NCBI GenBank assembly: GCA_002435705.1
Contig: DIVA01000011.1
Location: 1-54,553, forward strand
Source: Bacteriovoracaceae bacterium UBA6144
Lineage (GTDB): Bacteria > Bdellovibrionota > Bacteriovoracia > Bacteriovoracales > Bacteriovoracaceae
DNA: 54,553 nucleotides
Reading direction: 5' to 3'
In this document: positions 41,664-49,303 of the stretch, in pieces
Layout of the letters: the number at the start of each line of letters is the position of its first letter
How positions within the stretch are numbered: position 1 is the first letter of the stretch
The notes under the pieces: model-generated
Told to the model about the DNA's origin: nothing
What the model saw: only the letters and a program-made list of their open reading frames with translations
The model's database searches: none
Translations under genes and position numbers: made by a program

Positions 41664-42106
41664 ATCACCACGATCCAGATGAAATTCTTAAGAGCGCTTC
41701 CCTTAAAGTGACAGAGCAAAGAAGAGTGATTCTGCGCTTTCTCCTGAATAATCATGGGCCCTTTACCGTGGAAGAGATGAAGGAGCTGATGAGTGAGGGG
41801 AGTTTTGATCTGGCGACCCTTTATCGAAGCATGGCGACCTTTGAAGAGGCGGGTCTAGTCGAGAAACGCTTGTTTGGAGATGGTTTAGTGAGGTGGGAGT
41901 ATCACGCTCATTCTTTGTGTGGGCACAATCATCACACCCACCATCATCATTTGATGTGCCAGAGTTGCAAAACGATCACGACCTTAGATATTTGCCTGCC
42001 TCCAGAATTTTTTAAAATGATTGAAGCCTATAATTACACTCAACTCAAACACCATTTAGAGTTCTCAGGCATTTGCCCTGAGTGCCAAAAGAAGGAAGTT
42101 CCATGA
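41660..42106 (+). CDS. Fur family transcriptional regulator (possibly zinc-responsive)
   Basis: 148 residues from a TTG that overlaps the previous stop (TTGA), with GGTGG upstream. The winged helix covers LKVTEQRRVILRFLL to TLYRSMATFEEAGLVEK. The dimer domain has a His-rich stretch (HNHHTHHHHLMCQSCKTI) and two CxxC zinc pairs, CQSC and CPEC. Fur, Zur and PerR branches cannot be separated by eye. The His-rich lipoprotein gene overlapping its end suggests Zn or Cu handling. Confidence 0.9.
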   Translation: MNHHDPDEILKSASLKVTEQRRVILRFLLNNHGPFTVEEMKELMSEGSFDLATLYRSMATFEEAGLVEKRLFGDGLVRWEYHAHSLCGHNHHTHHHHLMCQSCKTITTLDICLPPEFFKMIEAYNYTQLKHHLEFSGICPECQKKEVP

Positions 42107-42447
42107 AGGCCCTATTACTCATCGCTTTGACTATTGTTCTCAGCGGCTGTGCTCATAAAAAACACCACGATCACCACGCTGAAAAAAAAGACCACGACTG
42201 CAACTGCTCCAAGGCAGCTGAAGCCCCGAAAGCCGTGGTGATGGAGTTTGATGGGGCCTGTCCCATGGGACTGTGTCGCCGGAATAAAAAAGTCGCCTGT
42301 GACCCAGAGATCACTCTGGCCCATCAAGGCAAAAACTACTGCTTTTCCAGCCTAGAGGCCCGAGAGACCTTCATGAAAGATATCAATGGGAATCTGAAAA
42401 CTGCCAATAAACGCTGGAAGGTGATGCAAGCGGCAGGTTCTCGATAG
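42103..42447 (+). CDS. His-rich YHS-domain lipoprotein
   Basis: 114 residues from the ATG at 42103, overlapping the fur stop by 4 bp, with GAAGGAAG upstream. The lipobox is TIVLSGC. A His-rich patch (HKKHHDHHAEKKDHDCNC) follows. The C-terminal part looks like a YHS domain (GACPMGLCRRNKKVACDPE, then YCFSSLEARETFMKD). Such domains occur in copper- and heavy-metal-handling proteins. The gene is probably under control of, or co-expressed with, the Fur-type regulator. Confidence 0.75.
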   Translation: MKALLLIALTIVLSGCAHKKHHDHHAEKKDHDCNCSKAAEAPKAVVMEFDGACPMGLCRRNKKVACDPEITLAHQGKNYCFSSLEARETFMKDINGNLKTANKRWKVMQAAGSR

Positions 42448-42473
42448 GATTACTCAGGCATCTTTTGCCATTT

Positions 42474-42502
42474 TTGGTCCTCTTACCAAATTGCTCTATA
42501 CT
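42474..42502 (+). promoter_or_regulatory. Promoter for the metallopeptidase-stator operon, overlapping the terminator arm
   Basis: TTGGTC (42474-42479), 17 bp, TATACT (42497-42502). The expected start point (about 42509) falls within the left arm of the hairpin at 42502-42514. Transcripts begun here would lack most of that arm and escape termination. Confidence 0.5.
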
Positions 42503-42537
42503 TAAAAGGACTCCATAAGGGGTCCTTTTAACTTTTT
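42502..42537 (+). terminator. Rho-independent terminator after the YHS lipoprotein gene
   Basis: The 13-bp arms 42502-42514 and 42519-42531 pair with one T-G wobble, loop ATAA. They are followed by C and five T (42533-42537). It closes the long respiratory cluster. Confidence 0.8.
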
Positions 42538-42550
42538 GGGGAGACGATTT

Positions 42551-43969
42551 ATGTGGATCATCCTGTATCTTCTGTTTCAGTCTTACGCCCAAGAAGAATG
42601 TCCAAACTGTACGACCACTCTCCCCGAATTTACTCCATTCACTCAAACCATGCGTCGCCAGAACAACTGCGCAAAAGAATTAGCAGTGGGTGAGGGAAGG
42701 GTTGTGAATCAGCGTGCCGGGCGCTCAATCCCAGTCAACCGTCAGTACACACTTTACCGCCGTGACGATCGTTCATACGAAGCGGTCTTTAATATGAATT
42801 TCCGCTCAGGAAATCCTGCTCCTTCTTCGCCCGCTGCGGTGGCACAGATGGAGGAGAGAGCGCGCCGATGCGTGGCCATGATCCCTCCGATCAACGGCCC
42901 TGAAGGCAAGCGCTTACGCCTGAGAGTCATCAATGAATCGGATGTGCAGTTTGGGAATACTAAGCCTCCTCGCATTGACATCAACGTTATCCGTGCTCCT
43001 TTACCCACTGATACTTTTCGCGGCAGTGCCGCTGATTTTCAAGAGAGCTTTCAGTGTGGCACCATCGTGCACGAGCTGCTTCACTACGCAGGTCTGTGTG
43101 ATGAATACAAAGAAGCTGTCTACACCGGCGACCATGACCAGTCCACCGCTTGCAGGCCTTGGGGGCCTGCTGATTCCATCATGAGTGATGGCATGCTCAT
43201 GGCCTATGATGTGGCCGTCGGTGCTCCTCAAAGTTGTGATCTTTCTCAAGACCCAAAACTTGCGCAGTTTTTTAGCTCCTCCTCACCTCTGCAAGATGTG
43301 GTCCTTCGTCGCGGCTACTTCGATCTGCAAGGAGTTATGTGGCGCAGCCTTGGTATGGACATGAATACGCCTCTGCAAAGTCCGACACTCGTTTGTTGTA
43401 AGCAGCTGCCAGGCACTTCAGCGGATATCACGCCCACCGCAGATACGAGACGCTTAAGTGTGGTGAATGCGAACGTGGATCTTTTAGAGTTTGATGACAT
43501 CGGATACAACCTGAATGACCCGGCTCGTCCGCGCTTCTTCAAGCGACGCTATAAGTGTGACCCAAATTCAGTTCCTCAGCAGATGCGCCAGGCCTGCCAG
43601 CGTTTTAACCAACACATCAAGCCCCAACTCCTTTCGGCAGCCGATCCGAGGCTTGAGATGATGAGCTGTCCTTACGGCTCGACTAAGCTTGCGCCCTCGC
43701 GCTTTGATATCTCGCCCGGTGAGCGAGTGAAAAGTGGCAAGGTCATTCACTTTAGAAGCCGCGGTAATGCGCGACCACTTTTGCATGCGGGACATTTCAG
43801 TCGCATTCTTGCAGGGTCTTGTGCAGCTCCTCAGCCAGATGCGATCGCAGCTAATCAGTATGATCAGTGTGCCCAGTATAGTTATAAGCACACTCAACCC
43901 AACTGCGCTAACCAACCAGCGGCTTGCAAAGAGACAGACTGGGTTGGCAGCTTGGTCAGAGGTTTTTAA
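42551..43969 (+). CDS. Exported metzincin-like zinc peptidase, copy 1
   Basis: 472 residues from the ATG at 42551, which has GGGGAGA 6 bp upstream. A TTG 15 bp earlier would add an Arg-Arg n-region but lacks a site. A short signal peptide (WIILYLLFQSYA) precedes ECPNC. The zinc motif is His174-Glu-Leu-Leu-His178-x-x-Gly181-x-x-Asp184-Glu, i.e. HExxHxxGxxD as in snapalysin-type metzincins. A Met-turn candidate lies in SIMSDGM (Met211). The mature protein has many Cys (including a CC pair near 290), suggesting disulfides outside the cytoplasm. Its neighbour is a full-length paralog. No named family is recognised. Confidence 0.78.
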   Translation: MWIILYLLFQSYAQEECPNCTTTLPEFTPFTQTMRRQNNCAKELAVGEGRVVNQRAGRSIPVNRQYTLYRRDDRSYEAVFNMNFRSGNPAPSSPAAVAQMEERARRCVAMIPPINGPEGKRLRLRVINESDVQFGNTKPPRIDINVIRAPLPTDTFRGSAADFQESFQCGTIVHELLHYAGLCDEYKEAVYTGDHDQSTACRPWGPADSIMSDGMLMAYDVAVGAPQSCDLSQDPKLAQFFSSSSPLQDVVLRRGYFDLQGVMWRSLGMDMNTPLQSPTLVCCKQLPGTSADITPTADTRRLSVVNANVDLLEFDDIGYNLNDPARPRFFKRRYKCDPNSVPQQMRQACQRFNQHIKPQLLSAADPRLEMMSCPYGSTKLAPSRFDISPGERVKSGKVIHFRSRGNARPLLHAGHFSRILAGSCAAPQPDAIAANQYDQCAQYSYKHTQPNCANQPAACKETDWVGSLVRGF

Positions 43970-45391
43970 ATGATCGCAGTGGTTTTTTTCTCCCTCTCAC
44001 TTTGGGCCGCAAAAGACTGCATCGACTGTTCGCTGCCCTCAATGCCTGCAGCTGCAGCTCCCTTGCCTATAACGTACACAGAAAATAAAAACTGCCGACC
44101 GATTGAAATCGGCCAAGGTCGATTAAGTCATCAGCTTGCGCGCATGGAAACCACCTCAATTCCAGCGAATCGTGAGTACCTGCTCTACCGGAAAAGCGAG
44201 AAAAAATTCGAAGTCATCTACCAACTCGATTTTAGGCCCGTCGTCGGTGCTGATGCCCCAGCTGTGATGAGCGGGGCTGACATGGCCGAGCGAGTGCGCC
44301 AGTGCCTGGCCCTCCTGCCTCCTGCCAAGCTTCCTGATGGGCGAGAGATGACCTTTCGTTTCATCACTCCCGAGGAAAAAAATCTTATTATCGGAAAGGC
44401 TCCACCGAAGATCACCATCAACGTGGTCAAGGCCAGTCGCGGGAACGCGGAAAACTTCGCGGAAGATTTTCGTTGTGGCCAGGTGATTCACGAACTCCTG
44501 CATAAGGCGGGTCTGTGTGATGAGTACCATGAGACCGGAGGAGCATCGAATGTAGGGAAGTGTCGCCCTCAAGCACAGGGAAGCTCCGTCATGGGTAATG
44601 GGATGAACCAGGCTTTTGATGATGCTGCCGGTGAGCCCTTTACTTGTGATCTCTCTACGCAGCCAGATACGCTCAGTTATTTAAACGATCCCACGAGCAC
44701 TCATAAAGAGCTGCTCATGAAGCGTCAGTTCCGTCACATCGGTAACAGGCCTTGGGGTTCATTTGGGCATCTGAATCCACCTACCCAGTCTCCCAAGAGT
44801 GTATGCTGTAAGCTCAGCTCTCAAGTGATGATGCCGACATTACCTTCTAACACTAGTCCGCGCCTGAGCCTGCTTGAAAATTCTCCAGAGACCGTCCGGT
44901 TTAAAAACACCGAAGCTTTCCTCATGCACAATTATGTGACGAAGAAGCACAATCTATCTCTTGAGGAACAAAACTATGAATGTAAGCTGGCAGACGTCCC
45001 AGCTGAACATCGGCCGGCCTGCCGGGAGTATCTGGAACTGATCCGACCCGAGCTTGAGTCAGCTGCCGATCCCAATCGCAGCATGTACGCTTGCCCCTCT
45101 GGCTTACCTGGAGCCCCGGTCAATTTCCAACTGAATCCCGGGGAGATGGAGTTGTCCGGAGCAACTCTTCATCTAAGAAACAAAGGCAATGCCCGCTCGA
45201 TTCTACACTCAGGTCACTTCGAGCGCATCTTGGCCGGTGAGTGCTCCAGTCCCGCTACTCAAATCTACGACCGCTGCTCACGCTTTGCTTATGAGCATAA
45301 CTATACGAACGCACAAAAAGCTCTGAGTTGTGAGGAGTTATTGCCGGATGAATGCAAGCGAGTGGATTGGATCGGGACTCTCTCTCAGTAA
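43970..45391 (+). CDS. Exported metzincin-like zinc peptidase, copy 2
   Basis: 473 residues, starting right after the stop of copy 1. The short signal peptide (AVVFFSLSLWA) precedes DCIDC. The zinc motif HELLHKAGLCDEY has His174, His178 and Asp184, the same residue numbers as in copy 1. The Met-turn candidate is SSVMGNGM (Met208). The paralogs also share RQCLALLPP-like and CCK blocks, and C-terminal NAR-x2-LH-x-GHF-x-RILAG and DW-x-GSL/GTL blocks. Divergence is high, so the duplication is old and both copies are probably maintained. The channel gene starts 8 bp downstream. Confidence 0.78.
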   Translation: MIAVVFFSLSLWAAKDCIDCSLPSMPAAAAPLPITYTENKNCRPIEIGQGRLSHQLARMETTSIPANREYLLYRKSEKKFEVIYQLDFRPVVGADAPAVMSGADMAERVRQCLALLPPAKLPDGREMTFRFITPEEKNLIIGKAPPKITINVVKASRGNAENFAEDFRCGQVIHELLHKAGLCDEYHETGGASNVGKCRPQAQGSSVMGNGMNQAFDDAAGEPFTCDLSTQPDTLSYLNDPTSTHKELLMKRQFRHIGNRPWGSFGHLNPPTQSPKSVCCKLSSQVMMPTLPSNTSPRLSLLENSPETVRFKNTEAFLMHNYVTKKHNLSLEEQNYECKLADVPAEHRPACREYLELIRPELESAADPNRSMYACPSGLPGAPVNFQLNPGEMELSGATLHLRNKGNARSILHSGHFERILAGECSSPATQIYDRCSRFAYEHNYTNAQKALSCEELLPDECKRVDWIGTLSQ

Positions 45392-45399
45392 AAGTCATT

Positions 45400-46197
45400 A
45401 TGATTCAAATAAAAAAAATAAAAAATGGCAGTCAACTCAAGGCATTTAAGAAAGCACTGGTGATCTCAGTGCTGCTTTATATTCTGGTGGTGGTGAGCTA
45501 CCAGTTGGTGATTTTTTATCTCTCCTCTCAACCCACGCTCTTAAGACTCACTCTGTTTTTAGGAGGAGATTTTCTTGGTGGGGGATACATTCAGTTTATC
45601 ACGTATCTTGTTTATCTCTTTGCTTACTACTTGATTAAAGATCGCTCAGCCGGGCTGACTCAACAGGAAGTCTACATTCAAAAAATTAATTTACCCAAGA
45701 GCTCGAAGGAGATCTTGCTGGAAAATGATGTGAATCGCATCCGGGTCGAGGCTGAAGAGAGAGGGGCCAAGGATTCAATCATCAATACAATTGTCATTCG
45801 GGCCTGCCGTAAGTTTCGCTCATCCCAGTCGGTTCCTGAAACCATGGAGATGGTGAGTGAGCAGATCTCGTTTTACAATGACCACGAGTACGTTGGACAA
45901 ACGACCATCCGTTATTTGAATTGGTGTATTCCTTCACTGGGTTTCATCGGCACGATTATTGGGATTGCAGGGGCCATGCAGTATGCTGGCTCGGGCAATG
46001 TACAGCTCGTGACGGCTTCTCTCGGTGTCGCTTTTGATACAACTCTTTTAGCTCTCGTTCTCTCGATCATCATTAACTGGCGCCAAGGGGAGCTCGAGAA
46101 GTTCAGCGCGAGTGTGTTTTTACAAATTAAAGAAGCGATCACGGATCGACTCATCAACTGCATCGAGGTTATCCCGCGCCATGATGAAAAGAAATGA
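45400..46197 (+). CDS. MotA/TolQ/ExbB-like proton channel protein
   Basis: 265 residues from the ATG at 45400. Four membrane helices are predicted: LVISVLLYILVVVSYQLVIF, a second ending LVYLFAYYLI, then after a cytoplasmic helical region IPSLGFIGTIIGIAGAM, and LGVAFDTTLLALVLSIII. The last two match the MotA/TolQ/ExbB core (P-x-LG-x2-GT-x3-G, and x2-T-T-x2-G/A-L). Such proteins form pentamers around two B subunits and pass protons. The partner is encoded just downstream with overlap. A long tail as in ZorA is absent. Confidence 0.85.
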   Translation: MIQIKKIKNGSQLKAFKKALVISVLLYILVVVSYQLVIFYLSSQPTLLRLTLFLGGDFLGGGYIQFITYLVYLFAYYLIKDRSAGLTQQEVYIQKINLPKSSKEILLENDVNRIRVEAEERGAKDSIINTIVIRACRKFRSSQSVPETMEMVSEQISFYNDHEYVGQTTIRYLNWCIPSLGFIGTIIGIAGAMQYAGSGNVQLVTASLGVAFDTTLLALVLSIIINWRQGELEKFSASVFLQIKEAITDRLINCIEVIPRHDEKK

Positions 46198-46714
46198 GTC
46201 CTTCACACCCAACTATCTCTCGATGCTGGATCTCTTAAGCAGTGCGCTTGCTGCTGTTATTTTGTTATTCGTTATGACTCCGCAATCCAACGATAAGTCT
46301 CAGACTCTCGATCCTAAGCTCTCAAAGTCACCTCAGCGTGGAGAAAAGTTTATCCTGAAAAATATAAATTTTTACTCTGGATCTTCCATCCTTTTGCCGG
46401 ACTCTGAGTCCTACGTGATTGAGCAGCTTGTGCCTTATCTAAAAAAACAGAGGAATCGGAAATTTCGGCTGATCGGTCACGCCAATGGTGTAGGTATGCC
46501 TCGGACTCCAGAGATCATTAAGGAGCATGAGGATGTATCGTATTTTCGTGCTCGCGCTGTGGCCCGGCTACTGAGTAAAAACGGGATCGACGAATCGAAG
46601 ATATCCTATGAGGGACGAGGGGCCAGAGAGATGATTGATACGGTGATTTTACCAGGAATGGATTCTAACGTTGCGGGCGGGAAGAATCGACGAGTGGAAT
46701 TACTCTTCGAGTAA
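46181..46714 (+). CDS. MotB/ExbD-like protein with OmpA domain
   Basis: 177 residues from the first of two adjacent ATGs at 46181, overlapping the channel gene by 17 bp. The N-terminal membrane helix follows YLSMLDLLSSALAAVILLFVM, and its Asp matches the proton-carrying Asp of MotB/ExbD. The C-terminal OmpA/MotB domain (FRLIGHANG, YFRARAVARLLSKNGID, ISYEGRGARE, NRRVELLFE) should bind peptidoglycan. Together with the channel it would make an energy-driven stator complex anchored in the cell wall. Confidence 0.87.
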   Translation: MMKRNESFTPNYLSMLDLLSSALAAVILLFVMTPQSNDKSQTLDPKLSKSPQRGEKFILKNINFYSGSSILLPDSESYVIEQLVPYLKKQRNRKFRLIGHANGVGMPRTPEIIKEHEDVSYFRARAVARLLSKNGIDESKISYEGRGAREMIDTVILPGMDSNVAGGKNRRVELLFE

Positions 46715-46725
46715 TCTCAAATAAG

Positions 46726-46747
46726 AAGGGCTCCCGAAGGAGCCCTT
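46726..46747 (-). terminator. Terminator of rpsD (bidirectional hairpin)
   Basis: The 9-bp arms AAGGGCTCC (46726-46734) and GGAGCCCTT (46739-46747) enclose a loop that reads TTCG on the minus strand, a stable tetraloop. A T-rich stretch follows on the minus strand. The operon on the plus strand ends at 46714 and may share it. Confidence 0.75.
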
Positions 46748-46753
46748 AAATTC

Positions 46754-47386
46754 TTACTTAACTTTCCAGTAGTATTCGGTCACGAGACGCTTCTCAAACG
46801 CGAATGGGATATCGTCTGGAAGTGGCTTCGCTACCAATTTTGCTTTTTCTTTCTCGCCTGATTTCTCAACGAGGATACAAGCAGGAACGGTAGAGATTCT
46901 TGGACGAGCCTTGGCCTGGAGGTAGTTTCCAGACTTAGCACCCTTGTCTGTGATCTCGATGACGTCGCCCACTTCAACGTGAACTGCAGGAAGGTTTACT
47001 TTCTTGCCGTTAACGAGGATGTGGCCGTGGCTTACCATCTGACGAGCAGCCATCAATGATGGTGCCCAGTTTGAACGGAAAACAACGTTATCAAGACGGC
47101 TTTCGAGGTTGATGATCAACACGTCAACCCAAGCTTGGCCTTTCACACGCTTCGCTTTCTTCACAGCGTTCACGAGCTGACGCTCACGAAGACCGTAGTT
47201 GAAAACTACTTTTTGTTTCTCCATCAGACGAACAGTAAAGTCTGATAGTTTTTTGCGAGCAGCACCGTGCTGACCGGGTCCGTAAGGACGACGCTCAAGA
47301 GCACCAGCTTTACCTAGTCCAGGAAGCTCAACTCCTAGACGTCTTTGGATTTTGAAGCGTGAACGCCCCATCGTTGCCTTTGCCAT
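46754..47386 (-). CDS. rpsD: 30S ribosomal protein S4
   Basis: 210 residues. The N terminus has RFKIQRRLGVELPGLGKAGALERRPYGPGQHG, the short form without the zinc-binding cysteines. The S4 RNA-binding domain lies at about 100-160 (ESRLDNVVFRSNWAPSLMAARQMVSHGHILVNGKKV). S4 is a primary 16S rRNA binder and in some bacteria represses its own message. Here it stands alone, not in the alpha operon, with a 197-bp leader region containing hairpins. AAGGAG precedes the ATG. Confidence 0.98.
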   Translation of the reverse strand: MAKATMGRSRFKIQRRLGVELPGLGKAGALERRPYGPGQHGAARKKLSDFTVRLMEKQKVVFNYGLRERQLVNAVKKAKRVKGQAWVDVLIINLESRLDNVVFRSNWAPSLMAARQMVSHGHILVNGKKVNLPAVHVEVGDVIEITDKGAKSGNYLQAKARPRISTVPACILVEKSGEKEKAKLVAKPLPDDIPFAFEKRLVTEYYWKVK

Positions 47387-47433
47387 AAAATACTCCTTAA
47401 ATGGCTGCCGCTGAGAATGAAAAACATTGGAAG

Positions 47434-47455
47434 ATATTTCTCAGAAGAGAAATAT
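47434..47455 (-). promoter_or_regulatory. Hairpin in the rpsD leader
   Basis: ATATTTCTC (47434-47442), loop AGAA, GAGAAATAT (47447-47455), a perfect 9-bp stem about 50 bp before the rpsD start on the minus strand. It could be a control structure for S4, but resemblance to known S4 leader elements was not established. It is AT-rich and may also cover the promoter region. Confidence 0.3.
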
Positions 47456-47507
47456 TAGGATCCGTTGAATTTCAAGCTCGTGGCTTGATTTGTGACAAGA
47501 AACGTTT

Positions 47508-47538
47508 AAAAAATTACTCTTGAGGAGCTTGTCTCCTC
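47508..47538 (-). terminator. Possible terminator of the rib operon
   Basis: Read on the minus strand, GAGGAG, loop ACAAG, CTCCTC is followed after 8 bases by six T. A perfect 14-bp palindrome ACCTAAGCTTAGGT (47561-47574) lies between it and the ribH stop. The 8-base gap before the T-run weakens the call. Confidence 0.4.
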
Positions 47539-47583
47539 GCTCAAAAGCTTGAAATTTATAACCTAAGCTTAGGTGTGTGTCTA

Positions 47584-48060
47584 CTAGCGAGTGGCTTTTA
47601 TGGCCCGCATTGTATTCGCCATCTCGATCGCCGCCAGTGCTGCGTCGCAGCCTTTGTTGCCCGCTTTCGTCCCGGCGCGCTCAATCGCCTGCTCGATGTT
47701 TTCGGTGGTGATCACGCCAAAGATGACCGGTACCCCGGTTTTGAGTGAGGCTGAGGCAATGCCGCTAGCGGCTTGTGAGCAGACATAGTCATAGTGAGTG
47801 GTAGCGCCTCTGATCACAGCGCCCAGGCAAATCACAGCATCGAACTTTTGTGTCTCAGCGAGAGTCTGGGCGGTAAGGGGGAGCTCAAAAGCACCGGGAA
47901 CCCAAACTTCGGTCACGGCGTCCATGGAGACATCGTGACGCTTAAGAGTAGAAAGAGCGCCTTCTAAAAGCTTGGAAGTGATAAAGTCGTTGAAGCGAGC
48001 GGTGACGATCGCGATTTTAAGTTTTGATCCGTTTAAAGTGGCATCAATTTTTGTCGTCAT
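47584..48060 (-). CDS. ribH: 6,7-dimethyl-8-ribityllumazine synthase
   Basis: 158 residues. Family blocks are ARFNDFITSKLLEGAL, VWVPGAFELPL, CLGAVIRGATTHYDYV (with the catalytic His) and NKGCDAALAAIEMA. It condenses the pyrimidinedione amine with dihydroxybutanone phosphate from RibBA to form the lumazine that RibE uses. It is the last gene of the rib unit, 11 bp after ribBA. Confidence 0.97.
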   Translation of the reverse strand: MTTKIDATLNGSKLKIAIVTARFNDFITSKLLEGALSTLKRHDVSMDAVTEVWVPGAFELPLTAQTLAETQKFDAVICLGAVIRGATTHYDYVCSQAASGIASASLKTGVPVIFGVITTENIEQAIERAGTKAGNKGCDAALAAIEMANTMRAIKATR

Positions 48061-48071
48061 AAGAATTCCTT

Positions 48072-49295
48072 TTACTGCTCGATCAAACCAGAGCCGAGCC
48101 AGTGACCCAGTTTAGTTTTCTTGGTCATGAGATATTGCATATTGGTTTTATGGGGAGAGGTTTCATGGCTCTCACGCATAAGATTTTTAGCACCCAGATC
48201 AATCAGCGCCTTAAATTTTTGTGGGTTATTGGTCATCAGGCGCGCTGACTGGATCTTGAAGTATTTCAAGATCTGGCTCGCCATAGTGTAGTCACGCATA
48301 TCAGCCGGAAAGCCAAGTTTAACATTCGCTTCAACAGTGTCGAGACCCTGGTCCTGGAGTTTATAGGCGCGCACTTTATTCATGAGCCCAATACCTCGAC
48401 CTTCTTGCTTGAGATAAATCACGATGCCACTGCCCTCTGCTTCTATGCGCGTGAGCGCTAGCTGGAGTTGGTCGCCGCAATCACAACGAAGGGAGTGAAG
48501 GATATCTCCAGTGAAGCACTCAGAGTGAACACGCAAGAGAGGGGAGTCGGAAGAGAGTTTTTCTTTATCACCTTTCACGATCGCCATGGCCGTGGTCTTA
48601 AGCACATCAGATTCAAAAACAAAAAGGTGGAACTCACCAAACTTAGTGGGCATTGGAACATGTTCAATCTGCGTGAGAAGGTTGTCTTGAGATTTTCTGA
48701 ATTTAACGAGATCTTCAATCGAGATCATTTTAAGATCAAACTTTTCTGCCATGATCTCAAGATCAGGGAGACGGGCCATGGATCCATCTTCATTCATGAT
48801 CTCGCAGATCACACCTACCGGATTCATGCCACAAAGAACCGCGAGATCCACACTGGCTTCGGTGTGGCCTTCGCGCACCAAGACGCCACCTTTTTTTGCG
48901 ATCAAAGGAAAGATATGGCCAGGCTTTGAAAACTGAGGGGCACGAGAGGCAGGGTCAGCAAGGAGCTTAAGGGTGATAGCGCGATCCTTGGCTGAAATCC
49001 CTGTGGAGACGCCTTCAATCGCATCAACTGTTACTGTGAATGCTGTGCCCAGGGGAGCGTTATTGAGATTGGCCTGCAGGGGAAGCTCGAGACGATCGGC
49101 AATCTCCTGAGTGATGGGAGCACAGATCATGCCACGACCAAAGGTGGCCATGAAGTTCACGGCCTCGGGTGTGATCATGTCGGCGCACATAACAAAGTCG
49201 CCTTCGTTTTCACGATTCTCATCATCGACCACAATGATCATGCGACCAAGCTTCAGGTCATGAAGGGCTTCTTCGATGGTATTGAGTTTTGTCAT
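48072..49295 (-). CDS. ribBA: Bifunctional DHBP synthase / GTP cyclohydrolase II
   Basis: 407 residues from the ATG at 49295. A TTG 27 bp earlier is disfavoured because it runs into ribE. The RibB part (1 to about 200) has IVVDDENRENEGDF and SPDIxx-like AP and EGHTEASVDLA blocks. The RibA part has the zinc Cys set in SECFTGDILHSLRCDCG and LKQEGRGIGLMNK. RibA opens GTP, and RibB makes 3,4-dihydroxybutanone phosphate. It starts 8 bp after the ribE stop. Confidence 0.96.
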   Translation of the reverse strand: MTKLNTIEEALHDLKLGRMIIVVDDENRENEGDFVMCADMITPEAVNFMATFGRGMICAPITQEIADRLELPLQANLNNAPLGTAFTVTVDAIEGVSTGISAKDRAITLKLLADPASRAPQFSKPGHIFPLIAKKGGVLVREGHTEASVDLAVLCGMNPVGVICEIMNEDGSMARLPDLEIMAEKFDLKMISIEDLVKFRKSQDNLLTQIEHVPMPTKFGEFHLFVFESDVLKTTAMAIVKGDKEKLSSDSPLLRVHSECFTGDILHSLRCDCGDQLQLALTRIEAEGSGIVIYLKQEGRGIGLMNKVRAYKLQDQGLDTVEANVKLGFPADMRDYTMASQILKYFKIQSARLMTNNPQKFKALIDLGAKNLMRESHETSPHKTNMQYLMTKKTKLGHWLGSGLIEQ

Positions 49296-49303
49296 AGTGG
49301 CTC

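Noticed and set aside
42551..45391. M64 (IgA protease-like) peptidases because of the DEY after the zinc motif
   Set aside because: M64 has HExGH with one more residue before DEY. Here the spacing is HExxHxxGxxD, which fits metzincins better.
45400..46714. ZorA-ZorB pair of a Zorya phage-defence system
   Set aside because: The channel protein lacks the long cytoplasmic tail of ZorA, and no ZorC, ZorD or ZorE gene is adjacent. The neighbours are exported peptidases.
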